DNA from: an uncultured Pelagibacteraceae bacterium
GTDB lineage: Bacteria; Pseudomonadota; Alphaproteobacteria; Pelagibacterales; Pelagibacteraceae
NCBI GenBank assembly: GCA_902519635.1
Contig: CABYKW010000013.1
Coordinates: forward strand, 1-15,147
Length of the DNA: 15,147 nucleotides
Direction of reading: 5' to 3'
Below the pieces are notes generated by a model. The model was not told the DNA's origin. It saw only the letters and a program-made list of their open reading frames with translations, and ran no database searches. Shown piece by piece: positions 7,248 to 15,050 of this stretch (the first letter of the stretch is position 1; every line of letters starts with the position of its first letter). Position numbers and translations under genes: made by a program.

Positions 7248-8390
7248 ATGCTACAAAACAAAATTTATCTAAATTTTATCAAAGAAATAATCAAAACATT
7301 TTTTGTTATATTATTTGGATTAACAATAATTGCTTGGACTGTAAGAGCGGTAAATTTTTTAGATTTAATTGTAGAAAGTGGATACTCTATTTCCACATAT
7401 TTTCAATACTCCATATTAAATTTATTAGGTATATTAACAAAGTTTATACCTTTATCTTTTTTGTTGGCTTTAATAATTTTTATTATAAAAAAAATTCAAG
7501 AAAAAGAATTTACAATATTATGGACTTCTGGAATAAAAAAATTAACACTAGTGAATCTTTTCTTTATAGTTTCTATATTCATTTTATTTTTATATTTGAT
7601 TTTTTCTACTTTTATAACGCCAACAGCATTACAAAAATCTAGAACCTTGCTAAATGATAAAAATTTTAATTCCTTTTTACCCACAATAAGAATTCAACAA
7701 TTTAGTGACTCTTTTCAAGGATTTACTTTTTTTGTAGAAAAGAAAAAAAATAATAAAATTGAGAATGTTTTCATTCATGATGAGTCAAATGTATTAAAAA
7801 ATTTAACATCTGATAATACTGATAAGAGTTCAACAACCATCGTTGCTCAAAATGGAATTATTAAAGGAGAAAAAAAATTAATATTATTTAACGGAAAAAT
7901 TATAGCAACTCAAAAAGAAAATTTAAAAAATAATGTAATAAAATTTGAACAACTTAATATAAATCTAACAAATCTTTCAACAGATACTATTAAAACTCCT
8001 AAATTGCAAGAAACACCCACATTTGATCTTTTACAATGTATTTTTCAATCTTATGAAAAAAAGATTCTTAATTGTAAAAAAAGTGCTGAAAAAGAAATTA
8101 AGACAGTACTAAATAGAAGATTTGTTCTTCCTTTCTATATCCCAATAATTTCTCTTTTGTGTTCTTTTTTAATAATAAGAGTTGAAGAAAAAAAAAGTTA
8201 TTTTTTAAATAAATATTCTATTTTTAGTTTAAGCTTTTTAGTTTTACTATATGCTGAATTAATTGTTCGATTTACGGGTATTTCACAAATAATAAATATT
8301 TTATTTATTATTTCTCCATTAATTTTAGTTCCTACAATTTATTTATTTTTAATTTATAAATTTTCAAAGGAGTCTATTTTATCAAAATGA
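7248..8390 (+). CDS. lptF: LPS export ABC transporter permease LptF
   Basis: One of the two inner-membrane permeases of the LptB2FG complex, which extracts lipopolysaccharide from the inner membrane and pushes it toward LptC and LptA. The 380 residues show the family plan: three N-terminal membrane helices (about 13-31, 52-81, 101-123), a periplasmic beta-rich domain (about 125-285), and three C-terminal helices (about 293-312, 320-342, 348-371). The cytoplasmic coupling segment KEFTILWTSGIKK (86-98) matches the family pattern and keeps the conserved Glu (87). It is told apart from LptG by cluster order and by this motif. It is the first gene of a six-gene cluster; its stop overlaps the lptG start as ATGA. 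The start chosen is the first ATG of the frame, immediately before the first membrane helix. Confidence 0.93.
   Translation: MLQNKIYLNFIKEIIKTFFVILFGLTIIAWTVRAVNFLDLIVESGYSISTYFQYSILNLLGILTKFIPLSFLLALIIFIIKKIQEKEFTILWTSGIKKLTLVNLFFIVSIFILFLYLIFSTFITPTALQKSRTLLNDKNFNSFLPTIRIQQFSDSFQGFTFFVEKKKNNKIENVFIHDESNVLKNLTSDNTDKSSTTIVAQNGIIKGEKKLILFNGKIIATQKENLKNNVIKFEQLNINLTNLSTDTIKTPKLQETPTFDLLQCIFQSYEKKILNCKKSAEKEIKTVLNRRFVLPFYIPIISLLCSFLIIRVEEKKSYFLNKYSIFSLSFLVLLYAELIVRFTGISQIINILFIISPLILVPTIYLFLIYKFSKESILSK
8366..8372 (+). promoter_or_regulatory. Possible ribosome-binding site of lptG, long spacing
   Basis: AAAGGAG inside the end of lptF, 14 nt before the lptG ATG. The sequence matches the anti-Shine-Dalgarno well, but the spacing is long; pepA and lptD have similar purine motifs at 13-14 nt. 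Confidence 0.3.
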
Positions 8391-9475
8391 TTAAAGTATT
8401 GTCTCAATATTTGTTAACTGGTTATTTTAAAGCTATTTTTAAAGTCATATTGATTTTTTATTGTTTTGGCATAATTTTAAATTTATTTGAAGAAATTGAA
8501 TTTTTCAAAAATTTGAACGTAACAATATTAATTCCAATTTCACTTACAGCATTATTTATACCTAGTTTAATGATAAAGATGTTGCCCTTTATTATTTTTA
8601 TTTCGAGCTTATGGTTTCTGTTAAATTTAAGAAATAGTAGAGATCTACTAACTTTAAAAGTATTTGGATATTCAAATTTTAAGATTTTTATTATATTAGC
8701 TTTAACATCTTTTATTTTTGGTTGGATAATTTTGTTTACAATAAATCCTTTTACATCAACTATGGTTAAGTATTATGAGAAAACTAAATCTGGATACTCA
8801 AAAGATATAGATCATTTAGTTTCTATCAACAAAAATGGGCTTTGGACTAAAGAAGATTTAGACTCTGGGCACCGTATTATTTCTGCAAATGAGATAAAAA
8901 AGAACCTACTTAAAGAAATTACAATTTTTGATCTGGATAAAAATTACAATCCTATTCGGAAAATTTATTCTAAAACCGCAGATATCTCACAAAATAAATG
9001 GGAACTTAAAGAAGTTATAATTTTTAAATTCGATAAAGGTATGGCAGAAGAGAGTTATAAAGATAATTATTCTATAACCTCAAAATATGACCATGAGAAA
9101 ATTAATAATTTATTCCGTAATTTTGATACTATGTCTTTTCTAGATTTAATTTTAAACTACAAAGATTTACAAAATAAAGGTTACAATAAAGCCTATTTAG
9201 ATCAAAATCTAAATTCAATGTTATCTTTGCCATTCTTCTTGTTTATGATGACTGCTTTAGCTTCAATATTAACCATGAATACACTAAAACAATCAAATAA
9301 TTTCACATTTATAGTTGTCGGTCTTATAGCTTGTGTCGCAGTTTACTACTTTAAAGATTTATCTTTAGCTTTAGGAAAAACTGACAGGGTTTCTTTATCC
9401 TTGGCAGCTTGGATTCCAGTAGCTGTAATTGGTCTATTTAGTTCAATAGGAATTTTGCAAATAAATGAAAAATAA
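8387..9475 (+). CDS. lptG: LPS export ABC transporter permease LptG
   Basis: Partner permease of LptF in the LptB2FG exporter. The 362 residues show membrane helices at about 15-33, 47-80 and 98-120, a periplasmic domain (about 125-270) and three C-terminal helices within about 275-357. The coupling segment SRDLLTLKVFGYS (84-96) corresponds to the E. coli SELVVMQASGF segment, but the conserved Glu is Asp86 here. The start overlaps the lptF stop by 4 nt (ATGA), and the end overlaps lptD by 11 nt. The ATP-binding subunit LptB and the periplasmic LptA and LptC are not in the window and must be encoded elsewhere. Assignment as LptG rather than a second LptF rests on order and on this motif. Confidence 0.92.
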   Translation: MIKVLSQYLLTGYFKAIFKVILIFYCFGIILNLFEEIEFFKNLNVTILIPISLTALFIPSLMIKMLPFIIFISSLWFLLNLRNSRDLLTLKVFGYSNFKIFIILALTSFIFGWIILFTINPFTSTMVKYYEKTKSGYSKDIDHLVSINKNGLWTKEDLDSGHRIISANEIKKNLLKEITIFDLDKNYNPIRKIYSKTADISQNKWELKEVIIFKFDKGMAEESYKDNYSITSKYDHEKINNLFRNFDTMSFLDLILNYKDLQNKGYNKAYLDQNLNSMLSLPFFLFMMTALASILTMNTLKQSNNFTFIVVGLIACVAVYYFKDLSLALGKTDRVSLSLAAWIPVAVIGLFSSIGILQINEK

Positions 9476-11777
9476 ATTTTTAGTTATAATTCTTTCAATG
9501 TTTTTTTTTCATCCTTTGATGGGTGAAAATCTTAATATTGAGTCATCTGAAATTTCTATAGATAAAAAGAGTCGTTTAACTATTTTTAAAGGTGATGTTG
9601 TAGCTACGGATCATAAAAATAATGTATTTAAATCAGATTATGCTGAATATGAAAAAGATCTTAAATTTTTAAAAAGTAAAGGTAAAACTACAATCCTAAC
9701 TTCTGAGGGTTACTTTCTTACTGGAACAAACATAATATTCGATAATGAAAATAAATATATAAAATCTAACGAACAGGCTACTATCAAAGATTTAGAAAAT
9801 AATAATATTTATTTAGAAAATTTTGAATATTCTACTGAAAATAATTTTTTTAAATCGACTGGTAATATCAAAATTATCGACTCTAACGAAAACTCATATA
9901 ACTTTTCTCAATTATATATAGATGAAAAAAAAAGAGAAATCATTGGAGCAGATATAAAAGCTTTTCTAAATGATGAAGATTTTAAGATTGATATTAATAA
10001 CAAACCTCGTGTTTTTGCTAATACGGTAAAAATTGATAGTGAAAACAGTGAATTTACTAAAAGCACTTTTACTTTATGCGATTATAGAGAAAAAGATAAG
10101 TGTCCTCCTTGGTCATTAAACGCTAGTAAAATGAGACATAACCAAAAGAAAAAAACTATCTACTATGATAATGCGGTAATCAAAGTATATGACTTGCCTA
10201 TTTTTTATATACCTAGACTATCACATCCTGACCCTTCTGTGGATCGTAGATCAGGATTTTTACCTCCATCTTTTTCAGATACAAAAAACTTAGGGGCTGG
10301 ATTAGAAATTCCATATTTTTGGAATTTAGATAAAGATAAAGATTTTACTTTAAAAAGTAGATTGTTCGCATCAGAACACCCACTATTTTCTGGAGAGTAC
10401 CGTCAAGCATTTAAAGAGTCTAACTTAATTATGAACGTTGGATTTACCGAAGGATATAAAAATACAAGTGAAACTAAAACAAGTGGAAACAAAGCACATT
10501 TTTTTTCACAATTTGTTAAGAAATTTAAGGGTAAAAAAGGATCGGATAATGAATTTAAATTGTCGGTACAAAAAGTTTCTAACAAAAAGTATCTCAAACT
10601 TTATAAAATTAAAAACGACTTAGTTGATTACCAGAATGATAGATTAGAAAATTCTTTGAATTTTTCTCACGAAAATGAAGATCTTTTTTTTGGTCTTAAG
10701 GCAAGTGCGTATGAGGATTTAACAGTAAATGATACTAGTGATGAGTATGAATACATTTTACCAGATATAATATTTGATAAAAATTTGTTCAGCAGTAATA
10801 AATATGGATATGCCGATTTACAATCTAATTTAATTTTTCATAACTATGAAACTAACAAATTTACCAAATTCTTCATTAACGATATTGACTGGAAATATAA
10901 ACAAACTAATTATCGGTCTGGTTTAAAAGGACGTTTGCTAGGAAAATTAAAAAATGTGAATTATGAAGCAAAAAATACTTCTATTTATAAAACCGATACT
11001 ACTAGTGAGGTCTTTGGGGCAATAGGTTATTTAAGTGAAGTAAATCTTTTCAAAAAAATTAATGAAAATTCAAAGAGTTTTTTGACACCTAAAATGTTGT
11101 TGAGATATGCCCCAGGTCATATGAGGGCAGAAGGAGGTAAAACAAGATTAAATCACTCAAATGTGTTCACTTTAGATCGATTAAATACAAACAAGAACTT
11201 TGAAAGTGGATTAAGTACAACTTTAGGATTTGATTACGAGTTAGAAGAATCCAATAAAAAACTTGATTTTTCAATAGCTCAAATAATAAATGAAAAAGAA
11301 AATAAAGACATGCCATCTTCATCCAGCTTAGATCAAAGATTTTCAGATGTAATTGGGCATTCAAAATTAGAAATAAACGAAAATGTAAAATTAAGCTATG
11401 ATTTTGCTTTAGATCAAAATTATGGACAACTTAATTATAATGAACTTGGGGCCAGTCTAGATTTTAATCCCATTAAATTTGACATTGCTTATTTAGAGGA
11501 AAAAGAGCACATAGGTAATCAAGAATATTTCAGAGGTAAAATAGACTTTACTCCAAATAAATACGGTCTTTTTTCTGCAGAAACAAAAAGAAACTTGATA
11601 ACAAATTCTGCAGAATATTACAATTTGAGCTATGAATATACTAATGATTGTTTAAGAGCTGGATTAGTTTACAGAAGAGAGTTTTATAATGACTCTGAAT
11701 TAGAGCCAGAAGACTCATTGATGTTTAAGATTACATTAACACCATTTGGAAATATCAATTCTCCTTCTTTCAATTAA
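9465..11777 (+). CDS. lptD: LPS-assembly outer-membrane protein LptD
   Basis: Outer-membrane translocon that inserts LPS into the outer leaflet. The 770 residues begin with a signal peptide (Lys2 and Lys4, a hydrophobic core at 5-15, likely cleavage after Gly20). An LptA/OstA-like periplasmic beta domain follows (about 24-190), then the conserved LptD junction with TLCDYREKDKCPPWSL (203-218), DLPIFYIPRLSHPDP (243-257) and RRSGFLPPS (261-269), and then a long barrel region rich in alternating strands. The C-terminal part has NDCLRAGLVYRREF (727-740), the usual Cys segment before the last strands. Only three cysteines exist (205, 213, 729). The start lies inside lptG (11-nt overlap), and the stop shares one base with the surA start. 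SurA, encoded next, is the known chaperone of LptD in E. coli. Confidence 0.93.
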   Translation: MKNKFLVIILSMFFFHPLMGENLNIESSEISIDKKSRLTIFKGDVVATDHKNNVFKSDYAEYEKDLKFLKSKGKTTILTSEGYFLTGTNIIFDNENKYIKSNEQATIKDLENNNIYLENFEYSTENNFFKSTGNIKIIDSNENSYNFSQLYIDEKKREIIGADIKAFLNDEDFKIDINNKPRVFANTVKIDSENSEFTKSTFTLCDYREKDKCPPWSLNASKMRHNQKKKTIYYDNAVIKVYDLPIFYIPRLSHPDPSVDRRSGFLPPSFSDTKNLGAGLEIPYFWNLDKDKDFTLKSRLFASEHPLFSGEYRQAFKESNLIMNVGFTEGYKNTSETKTSGNKAHFFSQFVKKFKGKKGSDNEFKLSVQKVSNKKYLKLYKIKNDLVDYQNDRLENSLNFSHENEDLFFGLKASAYEDLTVNDTSDEYEYILPDIIFDKNLFSSNKYGYADLQSNLIFHNYETNKFTKFFINDIDWKYKQTNYRSGLKGRLLGKLKNVNYEAKNTSIYKTDTTSEVFGAIGYLSEVNLFKKINENSKSFLTPKMLLRYAPGHMRAEGGKTRLNHSNVFTLDRLNTNKNFESGLSTTLGFDYELEESNKKLDFSIAQIINEKENKDMPSSSSLDQRFSDVIGHSKLEINENVKLSYDFALDQNYGQLNYNELGASLDFNPIKFDIAYLEEKEHIGNQEYFRGKIDFTPNKYGLFSAETKRNLITNSAEYYNLSYEYTNDCLRAGLVYRREFYNDSELEPEDSLMFKITLTPFGNINSPSFN

Positions 11778-12709
11778 TGAAATATTTATTATTTTTTTTT
11801 ATCATTATTATTTTTAATAAAAATATTGCTTATGCTTCAACTCAAAACAAAATTTTAGTGAATGTCGGAAATCAAATTATTACTTCATATGAATTAAAAA
11901 ATAGAATTATGACAATTTTAGTTTTAAGTAATAAAGAATTAAATCAAAGTAATGTGAACAGCACAAAAAAAGAAGCTTTGAGTTTTTTAGTAAACTCGAA
12001 ATTAAAAAAAGGTGAGGTATTAAAATTTAATACTGTGCACAATCCAGGATCTGTAGAAAACTATTTAAATGTAATTGCTTCTACTTATAATACTGACTTA
12101 GAAGGACTTAAAAAGATCTTTGCCGATAAAAATATAAGTTTCCAGCTTTTTGAGGAAGGTGTAAAAACAGAGTATGCGTGGCAACAGTTAATTTATAATT
12201 TTCACCAAGATAAATTAAAATTTAATGAAAAGGAAATTGAAGAAGAATTAAACCAAATAATTACTAAACAAAAACAAGCTGAAGAATACAATTTAGCAGA
12301 AATTGAGGTCTTATTAGAAAATAATGTTAATGATAGAAAAAAAATTGAAGAAATTAAGAATCAAATTAATGAAATAGGATTTGAAGATACTGCAATAAAA
12401 TATAGTTCATCCTTAACGGCAATAGATGGTGGAAATCTAGGCTGGATTGCCTCTCAAGCATTATCAAGTGTAATTTTAAATACTGTAAAAAATATGAAAC
12501 TGGGGGATATATCTAAACCAATATTTCAATCAGAAACAGCAACATTTATTAAATTATTAGATAAGAGAAAAATAAATTTTAGTGATATAAATTTAAAAAA
12601 AATGAAAAATCAGATAATTTCACAAAAAAGAAACGAGCTACTGAATTTATTCTCAAATAGCTACCTATCAAAAATTAAAAATGCAACTCTTATAAGATAC
12701 AATGAGTAG
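11777..12709 (+). CDS. surA: SurA-like periplasmic chaperone with one parvulin domain
   Basis: Periplasmic chaperone and peptidyl-prolyl isomerase for outer-membrane barrels. It has 310 residues against 428 in E. coli. A signal peptide (1-20, cleavage after AYA) is followed by a SurA N-terminal region (about 25-165: VNVGNQIITSYELKNR, then a helical part) and a single parvulin-type domain (about 171-264) with EYNLAEIEVLLE, FEDTAIKYS and DGGNLGW (217-223). A short C-terminal helical segment completes the chaperone core. One isomerase domain instead of two is common in alphaproteobacterial SurA. The TAATG junction with lptD and the 8-nt overlap with pdxA suggest coupled translation. The lptD-surA pairing supports the name, since sequence similarity alone would allow another SurA/PpiC-type protein. 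Confidence 0.85.
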   Translation: MKYLLFFFIIIIFNKNIAYASTQNKILVNVGNQIITSYELKNRIMTILVLSNKELNQSNVNSTKKEALSFLVNSKLKKGEVLKFNTVHNPGSVENYLNVIASTYNTDLEGLKKIFADKNISFQLFEEGVKTEYAWQQLIYNFHQDKLKFNEKEIEEELNQIITKQKQAEEYNLAEIEVLLENNVNDRKKIEEIKNQINEIGFEDTAIKYSSSLTAIDGGNLGWIASQALSSVILNTVKNMKLGDISKPIFQSETATFIKLLDKRKINFSDINLKKMKNQIISQKRNELLNLFSNSYLSKIKNATLIRYNE

Positions 12710-13670
12710 TAAAATCATCATTGTTGTTGGAGATCCTAATAGTATTAATTCTGAAATAATCTATAAAGCATGGAAAAAGATAGATAAAAAAATTAAAAAA
12801 AGAATATATTTAATTGCTAATTACAATTTGATTTATAGACAATATAAAAAATTAAAATATAAAACAAAGCTTATTAAAATAGATAAAATTGAAGATAGTA
12901 TTAATTCTACTAATTTAAAAATTTTAGATATTCCCATTGTTTTTAAAAACCCTTTTAAAGTAAGCATAAAAGCTTCCTCTAAATATGTAATACAAAGTTT
13001 AAATTTAGCTCATTCGCTTGCAAATAGTAAAAAAGTCAAAGCAATTATAAATTGTCCTATAAATAAGAATTTAATAAAAATTTCAAAAAAAATTGGTGTT
13101 ACGGAATTTTTTGCTTCTAAATGTAAAATAAAAAATTCTTCTGAAGTCATGTTAATACACAATAAAAAATTTTCTGTTGTACCACTTACTACTCATTTAA
13201 ATATTAAAAATGTATCCAATAATATTACTTCAGATTTAATAATAAAAAAATTAACTACATTAAATAAAGAATTTAGAAAAATATTTAAAATCAAACCTAA
13301 AATAGGAATGTTAGGGTTAAATCCTCATAATGCGGAACTGAGTAAGAAATCTGAGGAAATTAATGAAATAATACCTGCTATTTCAAGACTAAAAAAAGCA
13401 GGCTTAAATATTAAGGGTCCATTAGTTGCTGACACAATATTTATTAATAATTACAAAAAATATAATGTAATTGTAGGAATGTATCATGATCAAGTAATAG
13501 CTCCTTTTAAAACCTTGTTTCATTTTGATGCAATTAATATTACTTTGGGCTTAAATTATTTACGTGTATCTCCTGATCACGGCCCAGCGGTTGATTTAAT
13601 TGGAAAAAATAAAGGTAATTACATTAGCTTACTTCAATGTATAAAATTTATTAACAATATAAATCAATGA
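12702..13670 (+). CDS. pdxA: 4-hydroxythreonine-4-phosphate dehydrogenase with divergent motifs
   Basis: NAD-dependent oxidation of 4-phosphohydroxythreonine in pyridoxal phosphate synthesis; the product is condensed with deoxyxylulose phosphate by PdxJ. The 322 residues match the family length. The three metal-binding histidines are present: His165 in PLTTH, His209 in LNPHNAE and His262 in MYHDQ. Also present are CPINK (118-122), GPLVADT (239-245), Lys270 in APFK and the ITLGLNYLR segment ending at Arg288. Three motifs differ from the norm: GDPNSINSEI (10-19) in place of GDPAGIGPE, GVTEFF (132-137) in place of GHTEFF, and SPDHGPA (290-296) in place of DHGTA. It sits between surA and rsmA, the usual place of pdxA, overlapping them by 8 and 4 nt. 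Identity is secure; full catalytic equivalence is not. Confidence 0.9.
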   Translation: MSSKIIIVVGDPNSINSEIIYKAWKKIDKKIKKRIYLIANYNLIYRQYKKLKYKTKLIKIDKIEDSINSTNLKILDIPIVFKNPFKVSIKASSKYVIQSLNLAHSLANSKKVKAIINCPINKNLIKISKKIGVTEFFASKCKIKNSSEVMLIHNKKFSVVPLTTHLNIKNVSNNITSDLIIKKLTTLNKEFRKIFKIKPKIGMLGLNPHNAELSKKSEEINEIIPAISRLKKAGLNIKGPLVADTIFINNYKKYNVIVGMYHDQVIAPFKTLFHFDAINITLGLNYLRVSPDHGPAVDLIGKNKGNYISLLQCIKFINNINQ

Positions 13671-14452
13671 GATATGCTAAAAAGTCTTTAGGACAAAATT
13701 TTTTAATAGACCCTAATATCGTAAAAAAGATAATTAATTTAACAAGTATTTTTAATAAAAATATTTTAGAAATTGGTCCAGGTAGAGGTGCTCTTACAGA
13801 TGAAATTTTAAAAAATAAACCTAAATCACTCATACTTATTGAAAAAGATACTTTAATTTATGAAGAATTAAAATTAAAATATAATAATTATAAAAATGTA
13901 AAGATTTATAACAAAGATTGTCTTGAATTTGATATTGAAAAGAAATTAAAAAAAAATACTATTATTTTTGGAAATTTACCGTACAACATCTCCTCTCAAA
14001 TTCTTGTTAAAATAATTAAATTTAAAATTTGGCCTCCTAAATACAATAGTGTAATTTTTATGTTCCAAAAAGAGATGGCTGAAAGAATAATTGGGAATTA
14101 TAATACATCTAAATATGGAAGATTATCTATTTTAGCAAATTATAGATTAAATATTTTAAAAAAATTTACCATATCTCCTAATTGTTTTTTTCCAAAACCA
14201 AAAGTAGAATCAAGTGTTTTATTTTTTAAACCAAAAAAAAATATCTCTATTGATATTAAAAAAATAGAAAACTTGGAAAAAATTACTAATATTTTTTTTT
14301 CAGGTAAACGAAAAATGATTAATAAGAAAATAAAGAAAATTTTTAATAAAGAAAAGTTAGATTTAATTAAAGATTTAAATTTAAAATCAAGACCTTCAAA
14401 TCTTAAACCAGAAAAATATTATGAAATTACTGAGTTGTTTGAGAAATTATAG
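13667..14452 (+). CDS. rsmA: 16S rRNA dimethyladenosine transferase (RsmA/KsgA)
   Basis: Methylates two adjacent adenosines (A1518 and A1519 in E. coli numbering) in the 3'-end helix of 16S rRNA during small-subunit maturation. The 261 residues are typical. Motifs in order: KKSLGQNFLID (5-15), the SAM-binding LEIGPGRGALT (34-44), an acidic residue after the second strand (IEKD, 58-61), the catalytic GNLPYNISS (102-110), and FMFQKEMAERI followed by YGRLSILANY (131-159). The C-terminal helical domain is lysine-rich. The start shares ATGA with the pdxA stop, making it the last gene of the lptF-to-rsmA cluster. The stop (TAG 14450-14452) lies inside the convergent gmk gene, with 26 nt overlapping in antisense. 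Confidence 0.97.
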   Translation: MRYAKKSLGQNFLIDPNIVKKIINLTSIFNKNILEIGPGRGALTDEILKNKPKSLILIEKDTLIYEELKLKYNNYKNVKIYNKDCLEFDIEKKLKKNTIIFGNLPYNISSQILVKIIKFKIWPPKYNSVIFMFQKEMAERIIGNYNTSKYGRLSILANYRLNILKKFTISPNCFFPKPKVESSVLFFKPKKNISIDIKKIENLEKITNIFFSGKRKMINKKIKKIFNKEKLDLIKDLNLKSRPSNLKPEKYYEITELFEKL

Positions 14453-15026
14453 ACAATTTATTCTTATTTATTGAAATAATATTCTCAATTTGCTTATAAC
14501 AATTTTCAAGATTTTCGTTTATTATAATATAATCGTAGTCTTTCCAATGTTGGATATCCTTATCGTAGGCTTTAAATCTTCGTTCCACTTCTTCTGGGGA
14601 GTCTTGGTTTCTTTTTGTTAATCTTTTTTTCAACTCTTCTTTATTTGGAGGTATCAAATAAATTTTTATTAGTTTTAAATTTTTGAATTTAGATAATTGT
14701 TGAGTTCCTTGCCAATCAATATCAAAAATTATATCGTTTTTTTTAATTGTTTCGTCCACTGTTTTTTTAGAGGTTCCATAGTAGTTATCAAATATTTTTG
14801 CATACTCATAAAATTTTCCATCGCTTATGTATTTTTTAAATTTTTCATGAGAAATAAAATGATAATCAACGCCGTCTACTTCGTTAGGTCGAGGTTTACG
14901 AGTTGTGTGAGAAACTGATATTTTGAATGATTGATATTTTTGTTGAATTTTCTTTGTTATCGTTGTTTTGCCAGCTCCAGAAGGAGATGATAAGATTACC
15001 ATGATATTATTTGAATCATAACTCAT
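14427..15026 (-). CDS. gmk: Guanylate kinase
   Basis: ATP-dependent phosphorylation of GMP and dGMP to the diphosphates, feeding Ndk. The 199 residues fit the family. Visible: P-loop SSPSGAGKTT (13-22), the GMP-binding segment starting SHTTRKPRP and running through GVDYHF (39-57), the YGT motif (83-85), DIDWQG (102-107), and the lid region RNQDSPEEVERRF (139-151) with catalytic arginines. The start at 15026 gives an eight-residue lead before a second Met (9); either could be used, and the spacing does not decide. The last eight codons overlap rsmA in antisense. Only 24 nt separate it from the acpP stop upstream, so it probably lies in the acpP transcript. The usual alphaproteobacterial genes between acpP and gmk (fabF, mltG, yicC) are absent here. 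Confidence 0.97.
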   Translation of the reverse strand: MSYDSNNIMVILSSPSGAGKTTITKKIQQKYQSFKISVSHTTRKPRPNEVDGVDYHFISHEKFKKYISDGKFYEYAKIFDNYYGTSKKTVDETIKKNDIIFDIDWQGTQQLSKFKNLKLIKIYLIPPNKEELKKRLTKRNQDSPEEVERRFKAYDKDIQHWKDYDYIIINENLENCYKQIENIISINKNKLSIISQTTQ

Positions 15027-15050
15027 AATAGTCTGAAGAAATGTAAAGAT

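Noticed and set aside
7220..7642. A 140-codon frame on the + strand overlapping the start of lptF
   Set aside because: It lies in another frame of lptF, has low-complexity Phe/Tyr/Asn/Ile content typical of shadow frames in AT-rich DNA, and resembles no family.
10403..11364. Several 60-65 codon frames on both strands inside lptD
   Set aside because: They sit wholly within the lptD barrel region, which has a continuous long frame; there is no sign of a separate start signal or known domain.
14697..14918. Plus-strand 73-codon frame inside gmk
   Set aside because: Antisense shadow of the conserved guanylate kinase core; hydrophobic residues result from the complementary codons.
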